Source: Betaproteobacteria bacterium
Lineage (GTDB): Bacteria > Pseudomonadota > Gammaproteobacteria > Burkholderiales > Casimicrobiaceae
Reading direction: 5' to 3'
DNA: 64,000 nucleotides
NCBI GenBank assembly: GCA_013298765.1
Contig: JAAFJA010000001.1
Coordinates: 62,001-126,000, forward strand
Part shown: in pieces, positions 8,678 to 16,937 of the stretch
Numbering within the stretch: position 1 is the first letter of the stretch
Layout: every line of letters starts with the position of its first letter
The notes under the pieces: generated by a model
What the model was told of the DNA's origin: nothing
The model's database searches: none
Seen by the model: the letters and a program-made list of their open reading frames with translations, nothing else
Position numbers and translations under genes: made by a program

Positions 8678-10021
8678 TTACAGTCGCCCAACGATGCGAA
8701 GCGACGCCCAGCCCGCCTTCGGGCTCATGTCGTCCAAGTTCCACGCGTTCGGATCAAACGCTTTCGACGTGGGTATGTACGTAGGAAAGCCCATTGCGTC
8801 GGGGTCGGTTTCTGAATCGATTATTTTTCCGCGCCCTTCTGCGATGTCTGACAGCAGCTTGGCGTCGATCGGATCGCGCGCCCAGGGTCGGGCGCCCGCG
8901 GTCTCGAGAAGCCTCTGCTCAAGCTCAACCGCGCGCACGATCTTTATCTTGTCCGGCAGATACGCTTTACTTGCATTCAATATCTTGGCCTGACCGGACG
9001 TGTAGCGTCCTGTTTGCGCCACCGGTTTGCCCGCCTCATCTTGCGCAATGTTGTCTTCTAGAAAGAGCTCTACATCGCCATGTCCACCCAAGGAAAACAG
9101 CGGCGTGTTTTGTTTTGTGTCCGGTCCATAACGGAGCACGTTTCCGATCAGCGTCACTTTTCCGGTTTGGTGAGGTTGGCTGCCCCACTCGTGCGCAACC
9201 AGGTTGTAATGAACCGCCTTCGACCCTGGGTTGTAGATCAAGTTATTGACCATTGCCGCGTAAACGCCGCCCTTAAAGAGCGCGTTGCGTTCACGGTTCG
9301 ATGCGTAAACGTTCGCGTATAAAAAGACGCCAGTGATATTGTCGTGAATCAGCGTGCCCTTCGAATGCTCACCTTTGGCGTGCACGGAATTCGACAACCC
9401 CTCGTAGATTAGGTTGTGGCTGAAGGTGATGTTGTGTGACGTACTTTTTCGCCACTCCTCCGGCGTGCGACCTTCGAAACGTGGGCCGGAGGCGGACAAG
9501 TTTTCGTCGGACGCCCATGACAAGCTGCAGTGATCGACGATCACGTTAAACGCGCCGCCGCCTGTGGAAATTCCATCCTGATCGCCCCCCCCTTTCTTGG
9601 GGCGTCCGAATTCACCGGGACGAAACATCATGTGCTGAATGATCACATCGTGTGTGGCAATGATGGTTTCCGCCTTGATGACGGTGATGCCAGGAGGCGG
9701 CGCTGTCTGTCCGGCAATAGTGAGGTACGGATTACGAATGTGGTACTTGCCGCCGCGTCCGTCGATCACGCCGCCGACTTCGAACACGACGATTCGTGGA
9801 CCTGACGCTTCAACCGCCGCACGATAGGAACCCGGCCCCGCGTCGTTGAGATTCGTCACGCGAATGATGCGGCCACCGCGGCCGCCCTTCGTCTCAGCCC
9901 AACCGCCGGCTTCGACTGTGTAGGCTTCAAGCGTTTGCGCATGAAAGCCAAGCGCCGCCACGACGGCCGCTTGCGAAAGCAACGCGAGGAAACAACGAGT
10001 CCAGCGGGGGAACGATTTCAT
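8678..10021 (-). CDS. Exported pectate lyase-like protein (polysaccharide lyase family 1)
   Basis: A 447-residue protein when started at the ATG at 10021, which opens a normal signal peptide (MKSFPRWTRCFLALLSQAAV, cleavage likely near LEA-YTVEAGG). An upstream non-ATG start at 10087 would add 22 residues and is less likely. The mature part begins GGWAETKGGRGGRIIRVTNL and continues with parallel beta-helix rungs: GSYRAAVEASGPRIVVFEVG, GVIDGRG, LTIAGQTAPPPGITV, FNVIVDHCSLSWASDENL. These match PL1 pectate lyases, which cleave polygalacturonate by beta-elimination with calcium. It is the first gene of a same-strand group with GH43 and a multidomain esterase. Its stop lies six bases beyond a MITE-like element. 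Confidence 0.9.
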   Translation of the reverse strand: MKSFPRWTRCFLALLSQAAVVAALGFHAQTLEAYTVEAGGWAETKGGRGGRIIRVTNLNDAGPGSYRAAVEASGPRIVVFEVGGVIDGRGGKYHIRNPYLTIAGQTAPPPGITVIKAETIIATHDVIIQHMMFRPGEFGRPKKGGGDQDGISTGGGAFNVIVDHCSLSWASDENLSASGPRFEGRTPEEWRKSTSHNITFSHNLIYEGLSNSVHAKGEHSKGTLIHDNITGVFLYANVYASNRERNALFKGGVYAAMVNNLIYNPGSKAVHYNLVAHEWGSQPHQTGKVTLIGNVLRYGPDTKQNTPLFSLGGHGDVELFLEDNIAQDEAGKPVAQTGRYTSGQAKILNASKAYLPDKIKIVRAVELEQRLLETAGARPWARDPIDAKLLSDIAEGRGKIIDSETDPDAMGFPTYIPTSKAFDPNAWNLDDMSPKAGWASLRIVGRL

Positions 10022-10378
10022 GTACGATGTCTGACAACTACATTTAAACTGCGAATCATATCGAAACGAGTTCGTGGACGCGAGCACGCGTTGCGCAGGG
10101 CAATGTCACGAAATTCACAGCCCAAACCACTATTTCGCTGATCGAACTATTTAAATAAGGCAAGACTAGCGAAACTTTAACTTACGGTGCAACTTGAATC
10201 TACTACCTAGCCCTTTTCAATTGATCTCTCAGCCGCGATAGTTACTTCCCTGACGCCGCGCGTAGGTGCGGACCGCGAAGATCTACTACGTAGCCAAAGT
10301 GCTCGAACGGATCCGCGCTCACACGCAACGCGTACGACTAATCACGTATCCGTCTACAAACGAATCGACTGACGTAAC
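10022..10378. other. Intergenic region upstream of the pectate lyase gene
   Basis: About 360 bases between the pectate lyase start and the acnB terminator. The part nearest the lyase gene is AT-rich (around 10140-10200) and would hold the promoter of the polysaccharide cluster. I recognise no gene or repeat. Confidence 0.4.
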
Positions 10379-10405
10379 GAAAACGGCTCCCGATGGAGCC
10401 GTTCA
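10379..10405 (-). terminator. Rho-independent terminator of acnB
   Basis: On the minus strand a perfect 9-bp stem (AACGGCTCC, loop ATCG, GGAGCCGTT) ends in a short T-run. It lies about 50 bp after the acnB stop. Confidence 0.85.
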
Positions 10406-10454
10406 TGCGTTTGCGGGATGCGACTTTCAGTCGAAATCCAAACAAAACAACGCG

Positions 10455-13052
10455 TTACGCCGACACAGTTTCGGCACGCTCAACAAACTCCGGCATTTCA
10501 TTGAAGTTCATGTAGCGATAGATCTTGTCGCCGTCTTTGTTGATGATGCCCATGTCGGCAAGGTATTCCTCTTTGGTCGGAATACGTCCAAGTTTGGAAC
10601 AAATCGCTGCGAGCTCGGCGCTGCCCAGATACACGTCGGAGTTTTTGCCGAGGCGATTCGGGAAGTTGCGCGTTGACGTGCTCATCACAGTCGCGCCTTC
10701 ACGCACCTGCGCTTGGTTACCCATACACAACGAGCAGCCAGGCATTTCCATGCGCGCACCTGCGGTGCCAAAGGTGCCGTAGTGGCCCTCTTCGGTGAGC
10801 TGTGCTGCGTCCATTTTGGTGGGCGGTGCAACCCACAGCTTCACTGGAATGTCACGCTTGTTTTCGAGCAACTTCGCAGCCGCGCGGAAGTGCCCAATAT
10901 TCGTCATGCAGCTTCCGATGAAAACTTCGTCGATCTTCGCGCCCGCAACGTCCGACAGCGTTTTCGCATCATCAGGATCGTTCGGGCAGCAGACGATCGG
11001 CTCGGTGATTTCTGCGAGATCGATTTCGATGACCGCTGCGTACTCCGCATCGGCGTCAGCTTTCAAGAGCTTCGGATTGGCGAGCCAATCTTCCATCGCC
11101 TTGATCCGACGAGCCAGCGAGCGCGCATCTTGGTAACCGTCGGCGATCATCGCTTTCAAAAGAACAATGTTCGACTTCAAGTACTCGATCACGGGCTCGT
11201 TGTTGAGTGCGACCGTGCAGCCTGCGGCTGAGCGCTCAGCGGAGGCATCGGCTAACTCGAATGCTTGCTCAATTTTCAGGTCAGGCAGCCCTTCGATTTC
11301 AAGAATGCGGCCCGAGAAAATATTTTTCTTGCCTTGCTTCGCAACGGTCAGATGACCGGCCTTGATCGCGTAAAGCGGAATCGCATGCACGAGATCGCGC
11401 AGCGTCACGCCGGGTTGCATCTTGCCCTTGAAGCGCACGAGAACGCTCTCAGGCATGTCAAGCGGCATCACACCGGTTGCTGCGGCGAAGGCTACGAGGC
11501 CCGAGCCCGCTGGGAACGAAATACCAATCGGGAAACGGGTGTGGCTGTCACCGCCCGTGCCCACCGTATCCGGCAACAACATGCGGTTCAACCATGAGTG
11601 AATGATGCCGTCACCCGGACGCAGCGACACGCCGCCACGCGTCGAGATGAAGTCTGGCAATTCGTGGTGCATTTTCACGTCTACCGGCTTCGGATATGCG
11701 GCAGTGTGGCAGAAAGACTGCATCACGAGATCGGATGAAAAACCGAGGCAAGCCAAATCTTTCAGCTCGTCACGCGTCATAGGTCCAGTCGTATCTTGCG
11801 AACCCACCGAGGTCATTTTCGGCTCGCAATACGTATCGGGGCGAACGCCCTTACCTTCCGGCAAGCCGCACGCGCGACCGACCATTTTCTGCGCAAGTGT
11901 GTAGCCCTTGCCGCTATCTTTCGGCGCTACTGGGAGGCGGAACAACGTGCTCGCTGGCAATCCGAGCGCTTCACGCGCTTTACCTGTGAGGCCGCGCCCC
12001 ACGATCAGCGGAATACGACCACCGGCACGAACTTCGTCCAGCAACACCAGGTTTTTGAGCTGCGATTCGGCGATTTGCTTGCCATCCTTTGTCGCGGTCA
12101 CTTTGCCCGTAGCGTGATCGATTGCGATCTGCACCACATCGCCCATATTCATTTGCGCGACGTCAATTTCAATGGGCAACGCACCCGCATCTTCCATCGT
12201 GTTGTAGAAGATCGGCGCAATCTTGCTACCGAGACAGACGCCACCGAACCGCTTGTTCGGAATGAACGGAATGTCTTCACCCGTAAACCAGAGAACACTA
12301 TTGGTCGCCGATTTGCGCGATGATCCTGTGCCAACGACATCGCCCACGTAGGCAACGAGATTGCCCTTCGCGCGAAGGTCGTTGATGAATTTAATCGGCC
12401 CGCGCTTGCCGTCTTCTTCCGGGGTGATGCCATCGCGCTTGTTTTTGAGCATCGCGAGCGCGTGCAACGGAATGTCAGGGCGGCTCCACGCATCTGGCGC
12501 GGGCGAGAGATCATCGGTATTCGTCTCACCCGTTACTTTGAACACAGAAATCGTGATCGACTTAGGCACTTCCGGACGCGAGGTAAACCACTCTGCATCA
12601 GCCCAACTTTGCAACACCGCCTTTGCGTTCGCATTGCCTTTGTCGGCCTTCTCTTTCACATCGTGAAATTGATCGAACATCAACAGCGTTTTCTTCAAGC
12701 CGCTTGCAGCGATGCCACCCACTAACGCATCGTCGAGCAATTCGACCATCGGAGAAATGTTGTAGCCGCCAAGCATCGTTCCCAAAAGCTCAGTGGCTTT
12801 CTCACGCGAGATGAGCGGCGTTTTTTCGGTGCCGTGCGCAACTGCTGCGAGATAACTTGCTTTAACTTTCGCAGCCGCGTCCACACCTGCGGGCACGCGA
12901 TTCGAAATCAAGTCAACCAACGTGGCACCTTCATTAGCGGGCGGGTTCTTGATCAATTCGATCAACTCCGCAACCTGCTTCGCGTTGAGTGGCAGCGGTG
13001 GAATCCCAAGCGCGGCGCGCTCGGCTACGTGTTGGCGATAGGCTTCTAGCAT
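10455..13052 (-). CDS. acnB: Bifunctional aconitate hydratase 2 / 2-methylisocitrate dehydratase
   Basis: An 865-residue protein, the same length as the Escherichia coli enzyme. It starts [20 protein letters not shown] after a good ribosome site (GAGGAGAA, minus strand). The N-terminal HEAT-like domain is followed by the swivelling domain with [15 protein letters not shown] and [12 protein letters not shown]. The cluster-binding domains carry the three [4Fe-4S] cysteines in GSCMTNIGH and [10 protein letters not shown]. AcnB is the main citric acid cycle aconitase in many proteobacteria and also acts on 2-methylisocitrate; its apo-form can bind mRNA. A vapBC pair ends only 29 bp upstream on the same strand, so co-transcription is possible. 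A strong terminator follows. Confidence 0.97.
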   Translation of the reverse strand: MLEAYRQHVAERAALGIPPLPLNAKQVAELIELIKNPPANEGATLVDLISNRVPAGVDAAAKVKASYLAAVAHGTEKTPLISREKATELLGTMLGGYNISPMVELLDDALVGGIAASGLKKTLLMFDQFHDVKEKADKGNANAKAVLQSWADAEWFTSRPEVPKSITISVFKVTGETNTDDLSPAPDAWSRPDIPLHALAMLKNKRDGITPEEDGKRGPIKFINDLRAKGNLVAYVGDVVGTGSSRKSATNSVLWFTGEDIPFIPNKRFGGVCLGSKIAPIFYNTMEDAGALPIEIDVAQMNMGDVVQIAIDHATGKVTATKDGKQIAESQLKNLVLLDEVRAGGRIPLIVGRGLTGKAREALGLPASTLFRLPVAPKDSGKGYTLAQKMVGRACGLPEGKGVRPDTYCEPKMTSVGSQDTTGPMTRDELKDLACLGFSSDLVMQSFCHTAAYPKPVDVKMHHELPDFISTRGGVSLRPGDGIIHSWLNRMLLPDTVGTGGDSHTRFPIGISFPAGSGLVAFAAATGVMPLDMPESVLVRFKGKMQPGVTLRDLVHAIPLYAIKAGHLTVAKQGKKNIFSGRILEIEGLPDLKIEQAFELADASAERSAAGCTVALNNEPVIEYLKSNIVLLKAMIADGYQDARSLARRIKAMEDWLANPKLLKADADAEYAAVIEIDLAEITEPIVCCPNDPDDAKTLSDVAGAKIDEVFIGSCMTNIGHFRAAAKLLENKRDIPVKLWVAPPTKMDAAQLTEEGHYGTFGTAGARMEMPGCSLCMGNQAQVREGATVMSTSTRNFPNRLGKNSDVYLGSAELAAICSKLGRIPTKEEYLADMGIINKDGDKIYRYMNFNEMPEFVERAETVSA

Positions 13053-13081
13053 TTCATTCTCCTCAAATTCTCAAAAAAAAC

Positions 13082-13489
13082 TCATTGCAGCTCAGAAGGC
13101 ACGATCACCTTGAGCCCCTTGAAATAGTCACGAACGAATTCGCCGTCATGTGTAATGAGCGCCTCGCATTGCATCATCGCGTGTGCGCCCACCAAAAAAT
13201 CGGGTAGCACGCGCGGATACTTTCCTTTGCGATCGCGATAGCGTTTCTGCATTTCTCCAGCGCGCGCCGCAGCCGTTTGCTTCGTCGGCAAATACTGAAT
13301 ACCCAGTTCTTCCAGCGTCTGCTGTACTTCATCGGGCTGCATCAGCGCGCTACACACTTCCGAAACGACGACGTCGCACATCACGACAGGCCCTTTTTCG
13401 AGCGCACGGCGAAGCGCTGCCTCTGAAACTTCCGCGCGTGCGGAGTTATTCAGAATGTCGATCAACACTGATGAATCAACTGCGATCAT
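13082..13489 (-). CDS. vapC: PIN-domain toxin of a VapBC system
   Basis: A 135-residue PIN-domain protein. The first acidic residue is in MIAVDSSVLIDILNN, the second in CDVVVSEVCSALM, the third and fourth in LPDFLVGAHA and ITHDGEF. These acidic residues bind magnesium in PIN nucleases that cleave RNA, often tRNA. It starts six bases after the stop of the antitoxin gene, the normal VapBC order. Its stop is 29 bp upstream of acnB. The cellular target cannot be read from the sequence. Confidence 0.92.
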   Translation of the reverse strand: MIAVDSSVLIDILNNSARAEVSEAALRRALEKGPVVMCDVVVSEVCSALMQPDEVQQTLEELGIQYLPTKQTAAARAGEMQKRYRDRKGKYPRVLPDFLVGAHAMMQCEALITHDGEFVRDYFKGLKVIVPSELQ

Positions 13490-13495
13490 GAGCGT

Positions 13496-13738
13496 CTACG
13501 CAGGATCGCCGGGTGCGCGGCCACGAATCGCGCGCATCGCATCATCAGTCGATTCAAAGCCCGACGCGAGTTTGAATTTACCGCGGGCGCGGCTGATGGC
13601 GTCGTCTACCTTCTTGCGAATCACCAGTTTTCCGTCTTCGATCGAAAACGTTAAAAGCGTTCCTGGGGTGAGCCCCAGCTGATCGCGCATGCTCTTTGGA
13701 ATGACGACCTGACCGCGTTCTGCAAGTGTTGCTTCCAT
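13496..13738 (-). CDS. vapB: AbrB/MazE-fold antitoxin of a VapBC system
   Basis: An 80-residue protein starting MEATLAERGQVVIPKSMRDQ, a swapped-hairpin AbrB DNA-binding domain (GQVVIPKSMRDQLGLTPGT). A charged C-terminal tail would bind the toxin. The start at the ATG 13738 is preceded by GAGG at a good distance; an extension to 13801 has no support. Such antitoxins neutralise VapC and repress their own promoter. Three GTATGA sites at exact 14-bp spacing, the first within 20 bp of the start codon, are the probable operator. Confidence 0.92.
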   Translation of the reverse strand: MEATLAERGQVVIPKSMRDQLGLTPGTLLTFSIEDGKLVIRKKVDDAISRARGKFKLASGFESTDDAMRAIRGRAPGDPA

Positions 13739-13739
13739 G

Positions 13740-13786
13740 TCATACCTCAAAAGTATGATTTGATAGGTATGAATTCTACGGTATGA
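13740..13786. promoter_or_regulatory. Phased operator repeats upstream of vapB
   Basis: GTATGA occurs at 13753, 13767 and 13781, each exactly 14 bp apart. An inverted copy TCATAC at 13740 makes a palindrome with the first. The array abuts the vapB ribosome site. AbrB-type antitoxins bind such repeats, so autoregulation of vapBC is the natural reading. Confidence 0.65.
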
Positions 13787-13839
13787 AATTCGGGAGTGCA
13801 AAGCCTAACAACATAATCACTGAAACGACTATTTGCTAA

Positions 13840-13895
13840 GGGCTAGGTCGCGCATATGATATTTTTCCAAATAATACGAATATCATCGCTAGCCC
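13840..13895. promoter_or_regulatory. Compound inverted repeat between vapB and acnA
   Basis: Two nested arms: GGGCTAG (13840-13846) against CTAGCCC (13889-13895), and ATGATATT (13856-13863) against AATATCAT (13879-13886). It sits in the AT-rich divergent region about 185 bp before acnA. It could be an operator or a transcript hairpin; no known consensus is matched. Confidence 0.5.
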
Positions 13896-14078
13896 AAATC
13901 TAATATGGACTCTAGTACATTGTTTATTAGACGACCATTGTGACTGATTTACAGGAAACGCTTCACGTTACCGATGATCGATATGTCACACACGAGCCCT
14001 ACGATCGCAGTTCACCCACATCACACACGTTAACGGTTCGACCGACTTTCCACGAACCGACATAACGGAGAAAACGCT

Positions 14079-16760
14079 ATGACCGCCTCCTCCATCCAAA
14101 CGCTCACCACCGCCACCGGCGAATCGATCAAGTTTCATTCGCTGCCCGAGCTCGCGAAAACGCATCCGCACATCAAACGCCTTCCCGTCTCGATGCGTAT
14201 CGTGCTCGAAAGCGTGATGCGAAATGTGGATGGCAAAAAAGTGTTGCCTGAGCATGTCGATCAGGTCGCGAACTGGAAAGCGGTCGACAAACGCACGCAA
14301 GAAATTCCGTTCGTCGTCGCACGTGTCGTGCTGCAAGACTTTACTGGCGTGCCGCTTCTCGCCGACCTGGCGGCGATGCGAGGTGTTGCCAAAGCAATGG
14401 GCAAAAACCCGAAATCCATTGAGCCGCTGGTACCTGTTGATCTCGTCGTCGATCACTCGGTCATGATTGATCATTACGGCGGCAAGGACGCGCTTGATCT
14501 CAACATGAAACTCGAGTTCTCGCGCAATCGCGAGCGCTACGAGTTCATGAAATGGGGAATGCAGGCGTTCGACACGTTTAAGGTCGTGCCGCCTGGCGTT
14601 GGCATCGTCCATCAAGTGAACTTGGAATACCTCGCGCCAGGTGTGCATGTCAAAGACGGTGTTGCGTACCCTGACACGCTCGTCGGCACTGACAGTCACA
14701 CCACGATGATCAACGGCATCGGCGTGGTCGGCTGGGGCGTGGGCGGCATCGAGGCAGAAGCCGCGATGCTGGGGCAACCGGTTTACATGTTGACGCCCGA
14801 TGTGGTCGGCGTGAATCTCACCGGCAAATTGCCCGAAGGCACAACAGCGACCGATCTGGTGTTGACCGTCACCGAGATGCTACGCAGCGCCAAAGTCGTC
14901 GGCAAATTTGTCGAGTTTTTCGGCGAAGGGACCGCATCGCTCGCAGTACCTGATCGCGCGACGATCGCCAACATGGCCCCCGAGTACGGCGCGACCATGG
15001 GCTTCTTTCCGGTAGACGCCGCAACCATCGATTATTTGCACGCAACGGGCCGGAGCGATCAAGCGATCACCCGCTTTGAAGCGTATTGGAAAGCGCAAGG
15101 GCTGTTTGGAATTCCGCGCGAAGGCGATATCGAGTATTCGCAAACGCTCGCGCTTGATCTCGCAACCATCAAACCATCGCTCGCCGGTCCGAAGCGACCG
15201 CAGGATCGCGTGCTGCTGCCTGCGCTCGGGAGCACGTTTACCTCGCTCTATTCGAAACCCATTACAGAGAACGGTTTCTCGCAACCGGCTGAATCATTGC
15301 GCAATCGCGTGACGACGCCAAGCGGGGCTGATCTTGGCAACGGTGACGTGTTGATTGCCGCGATCACGAGCTGCACGAATACATCGAACCCCGGCGTGAT
15401 GCTCGCGGCGGGATTGCTTGCAAAGAAAGCAGTCGAGCGCGGCCTCACTGTGCACCCGCGCATCAAGACTTCGCTCGCACCCGGTTCGCGTGTTGTCACT
15501 GAGTACCTCACGAACTCAGGCCTCTTGCCGTATCTGGAAAAACTTGGCTTCAACGTGGCCGCGTACGGCTGCACCACGTGTATCGGTAACGCTGGCGATC
15601 TTTCCGCAGAGATCAACGAGGCGATCGTGAACAACGATCTCATTTGCGCCGCAGTGCTTTCGGGCAATCGCAATTTCGAAGCGCGCATTCATCCGAACTT
15701 GAAAGCGAACTTCCTCGCCTCGCCGCCGCTAGTGGTGGCCTTCGCGCTCGCGGGAACCGTACTCAATAATCTTGAGACTGATCCGCTGGGCACCGGCAGC
15801 GACGGCAAAGCGGTGTACTTGAAGGACCTATGGCCCACGAGCCACGAAATTGCGGCATTGATGCCATACGCACGCGACCCGGAGACGTTTCGCCGCCTCT
15901 ACGCCAATCCCGGCGCAGACAATCCGTTGTGGCAAGCGATCAAAGGCGTTACGGGTGATGCGTATTCGTGGCCGACCTCTACCTACATTGCCGAGCCGCC
16001 GTTCTTCGCCCACTTCGGCGCTCCGATCATCACGGGAGACATCAAAAACGCACGTGCGCTCGGCGTGTTCGGCGATTCGATCACCACGGATCACATCTCA
16101 CCGGCTGGCAACATCAAGGAAACATCGCCCGCAGGCGAGTGGCTCAAAGCCAACGGTGTCGCCAAAGTCGATTTCAACAGCTACGGCGCAAGACGCGGCA
16201 ACCACGAAGTGATGATGCGCGGCACCTTCGCCAATGTGCGAATCAAAAATTTGATGATTCCGCTTGATGCCAACGGCGTGCGCGAAGAAGGCGGCGTCAC
16301 GCTCCATCAACCGAGCGGCGCGAAGCTTTCAATTTACGACGCGGCCATGATGTACATCGCCGAAGGCACGCCGACCGTCATCTTTGGCGGCGAAGAATAC
16401 GGCACCGGCTCATCGCGCGATTGGGCCGCGAAGGGCACGCAGCTTTTAGGCGTGAAAGCGGTGATCGCGAAGAGTTTTGAGCGAATTCATCGCAGCAATT
16501 TGGTCGGCATGGGCGTATTACCGCTGCAATTCAAAGCTGGCGTTGGCGCCGACACGCTCGGCATCAAAGGCGACGAACACTTTTCGATCACGGGCCTTGA
16601 AAAGATCGAGCCACAGATGGAATACACGCTCACGATCAATCGCAAAGACGGCACGTCGTTATCAACGAAAGTCATCTCCCGAATCGATACGCCAATCGAA
16701 GCGGATTACTACAAAGTGGGAGGCATCCTGCCGTTCGTGCTGCGACAACTCCTTGCGTGA
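14079..16760 (+). CDS. acnA: Aconitate hydratase A
   Basis: An 893-residue monomeric aconitase of the AcnA/IRP1 type, matching the roughly 890-residue family length. The start follows GGAG seven bases upstream. Visible motifs are [20 protein letters not shown] near residue 208, the cluster cysteines in TSCTNTSNP and [11 protein letters not shown], and the domain-4 signatures [13 protein letters not shown] and [16 protein letters not shown]. It isomerises citrate and isocitrate through cis-aconitate. AcnA is generally the more oxidant-stable, stress or stationary-phase enzyme. Here it is divergent from vapBC-acnB, an unusual pairing of both aconitases around a toxin-antitoxin locus. No prpC/prpF genes are adjacent, so AcnA rather than AcnD is preferred. 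Confidence 0.96.
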   Translation: MTASSIQTLTTATGESIKFHSLPELAKTHPHIKRLPVSMRIVLESVMRNVDGKKVLPEHVDQVANWKAVDKRTQEIPFVVARVVLQDFTGVPLLADLAAMRGVAKAMGKNPKSIEPLVPVDLVVDHSVMIDHYGGKDALDLNMKLEFSRNRERYEFMKWGMQAFDTFKVVPPGVGIVHQVNLEYLAPGVHVKDGVAYPDTLVGTDSHTTMINGIGVVGWGVGGIEAEAAMLGQPVYMLTPDVVGVNLTGKLPEGTTATDLVLTVTEMLRSAKVVGKFVEFFGEGTASLAVPDRATIANMAPEYGATMGFFPVDAATIDYLHATGRSDQAITRFEAYWKAQGLFGIPREGDIEYSQTLALDLATIKPSLAGPKRPQDRVLLPALGSTFTSLYSKPITENGFSQPAESLRNRVTTPSGADLGNGDVLIAAITSCTNTSNPGVMLAAGLLAKKAVERGLTVHPRIKTSLAPGSRVVTEYLTNSGLLPYLEKLGFNVAAYGCTTCIGNAGDLSAEINEAIVNNDLICAAVLSGNRNFEARIHPNLKANFLASPPLVVAFALAGTVLNNLETDPLGTGSDGKAVYLKDLWPTSHEIAALMPYARDPETFRRLYANPGADNPLWQAIKGVTGDAYSWPTSTYIAEPPFFAHFGAPIITGDIKNARALGVFGDSITTDHISPAGNIKETSPAGEWLKANGVAKVDFNSYGARRGNHEVMMRGTFANVRIKNLMIPLDANGVREEGGVTLHQPSGAKLSIYDAAMMYIAEGTPTVIFGGEEYGTGSSRDWAAKGTQLLGVKAVIAKSFERIHRSNLVGMGVLPLQFKAGVGADTLGIKGDEHFSITGLEKIEPQMEYTLTINRKDGTSLSTKVISRIDTPIEADYYKVGGILPFVLRQLLA

Positions 16761-16763
16761 CGA

Positions 16764-16796
16764 GGGTGGTTGCCCGCGTGCTGCAGGCGATCACCC
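16764..16796 (+). other. Stem-loop directly after acnA
   Basis: GGGTGGTTGCC (16764-16774) pairs with GGCGATCACCC (16786-16796) as an 11-bp stem with two G-U pairs and an 11-base loop. It begins three bases after the acnA stop. There is no T-run, so it is a candidate 3' stabilising or attenuating hairpin rather than a standard terminator. Confidence 0.5.
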
Positions 16797-16937
16797 ATTA
16801 GCACGTCATCAATCCGCGGAGCAGGACGGCAAGCTGTGTTCGCGTCACGGCGACTGCCGCCCGCACCGCAATCGCTACGAGCAATCCCCGAAGAGAGAGC
16901 GTAGTCTCGTGAGCGGGTAGCCGCCCCCTACATGCAC

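Noticed and set aside
13986-14777. A 263-codon frame on the minus strand opposite the start of acnA
   Set aside because: It lies antisense to a clear aconitase, has His/Arg-rich shadow composition and no ribosome site.
14079-16760. AcnD (2-methylcitrate dehydratase) as an alternative name
   Set aside because: No prpB, prpC or prpF genes are adjacent and the sequence reads as a standard AcnA.
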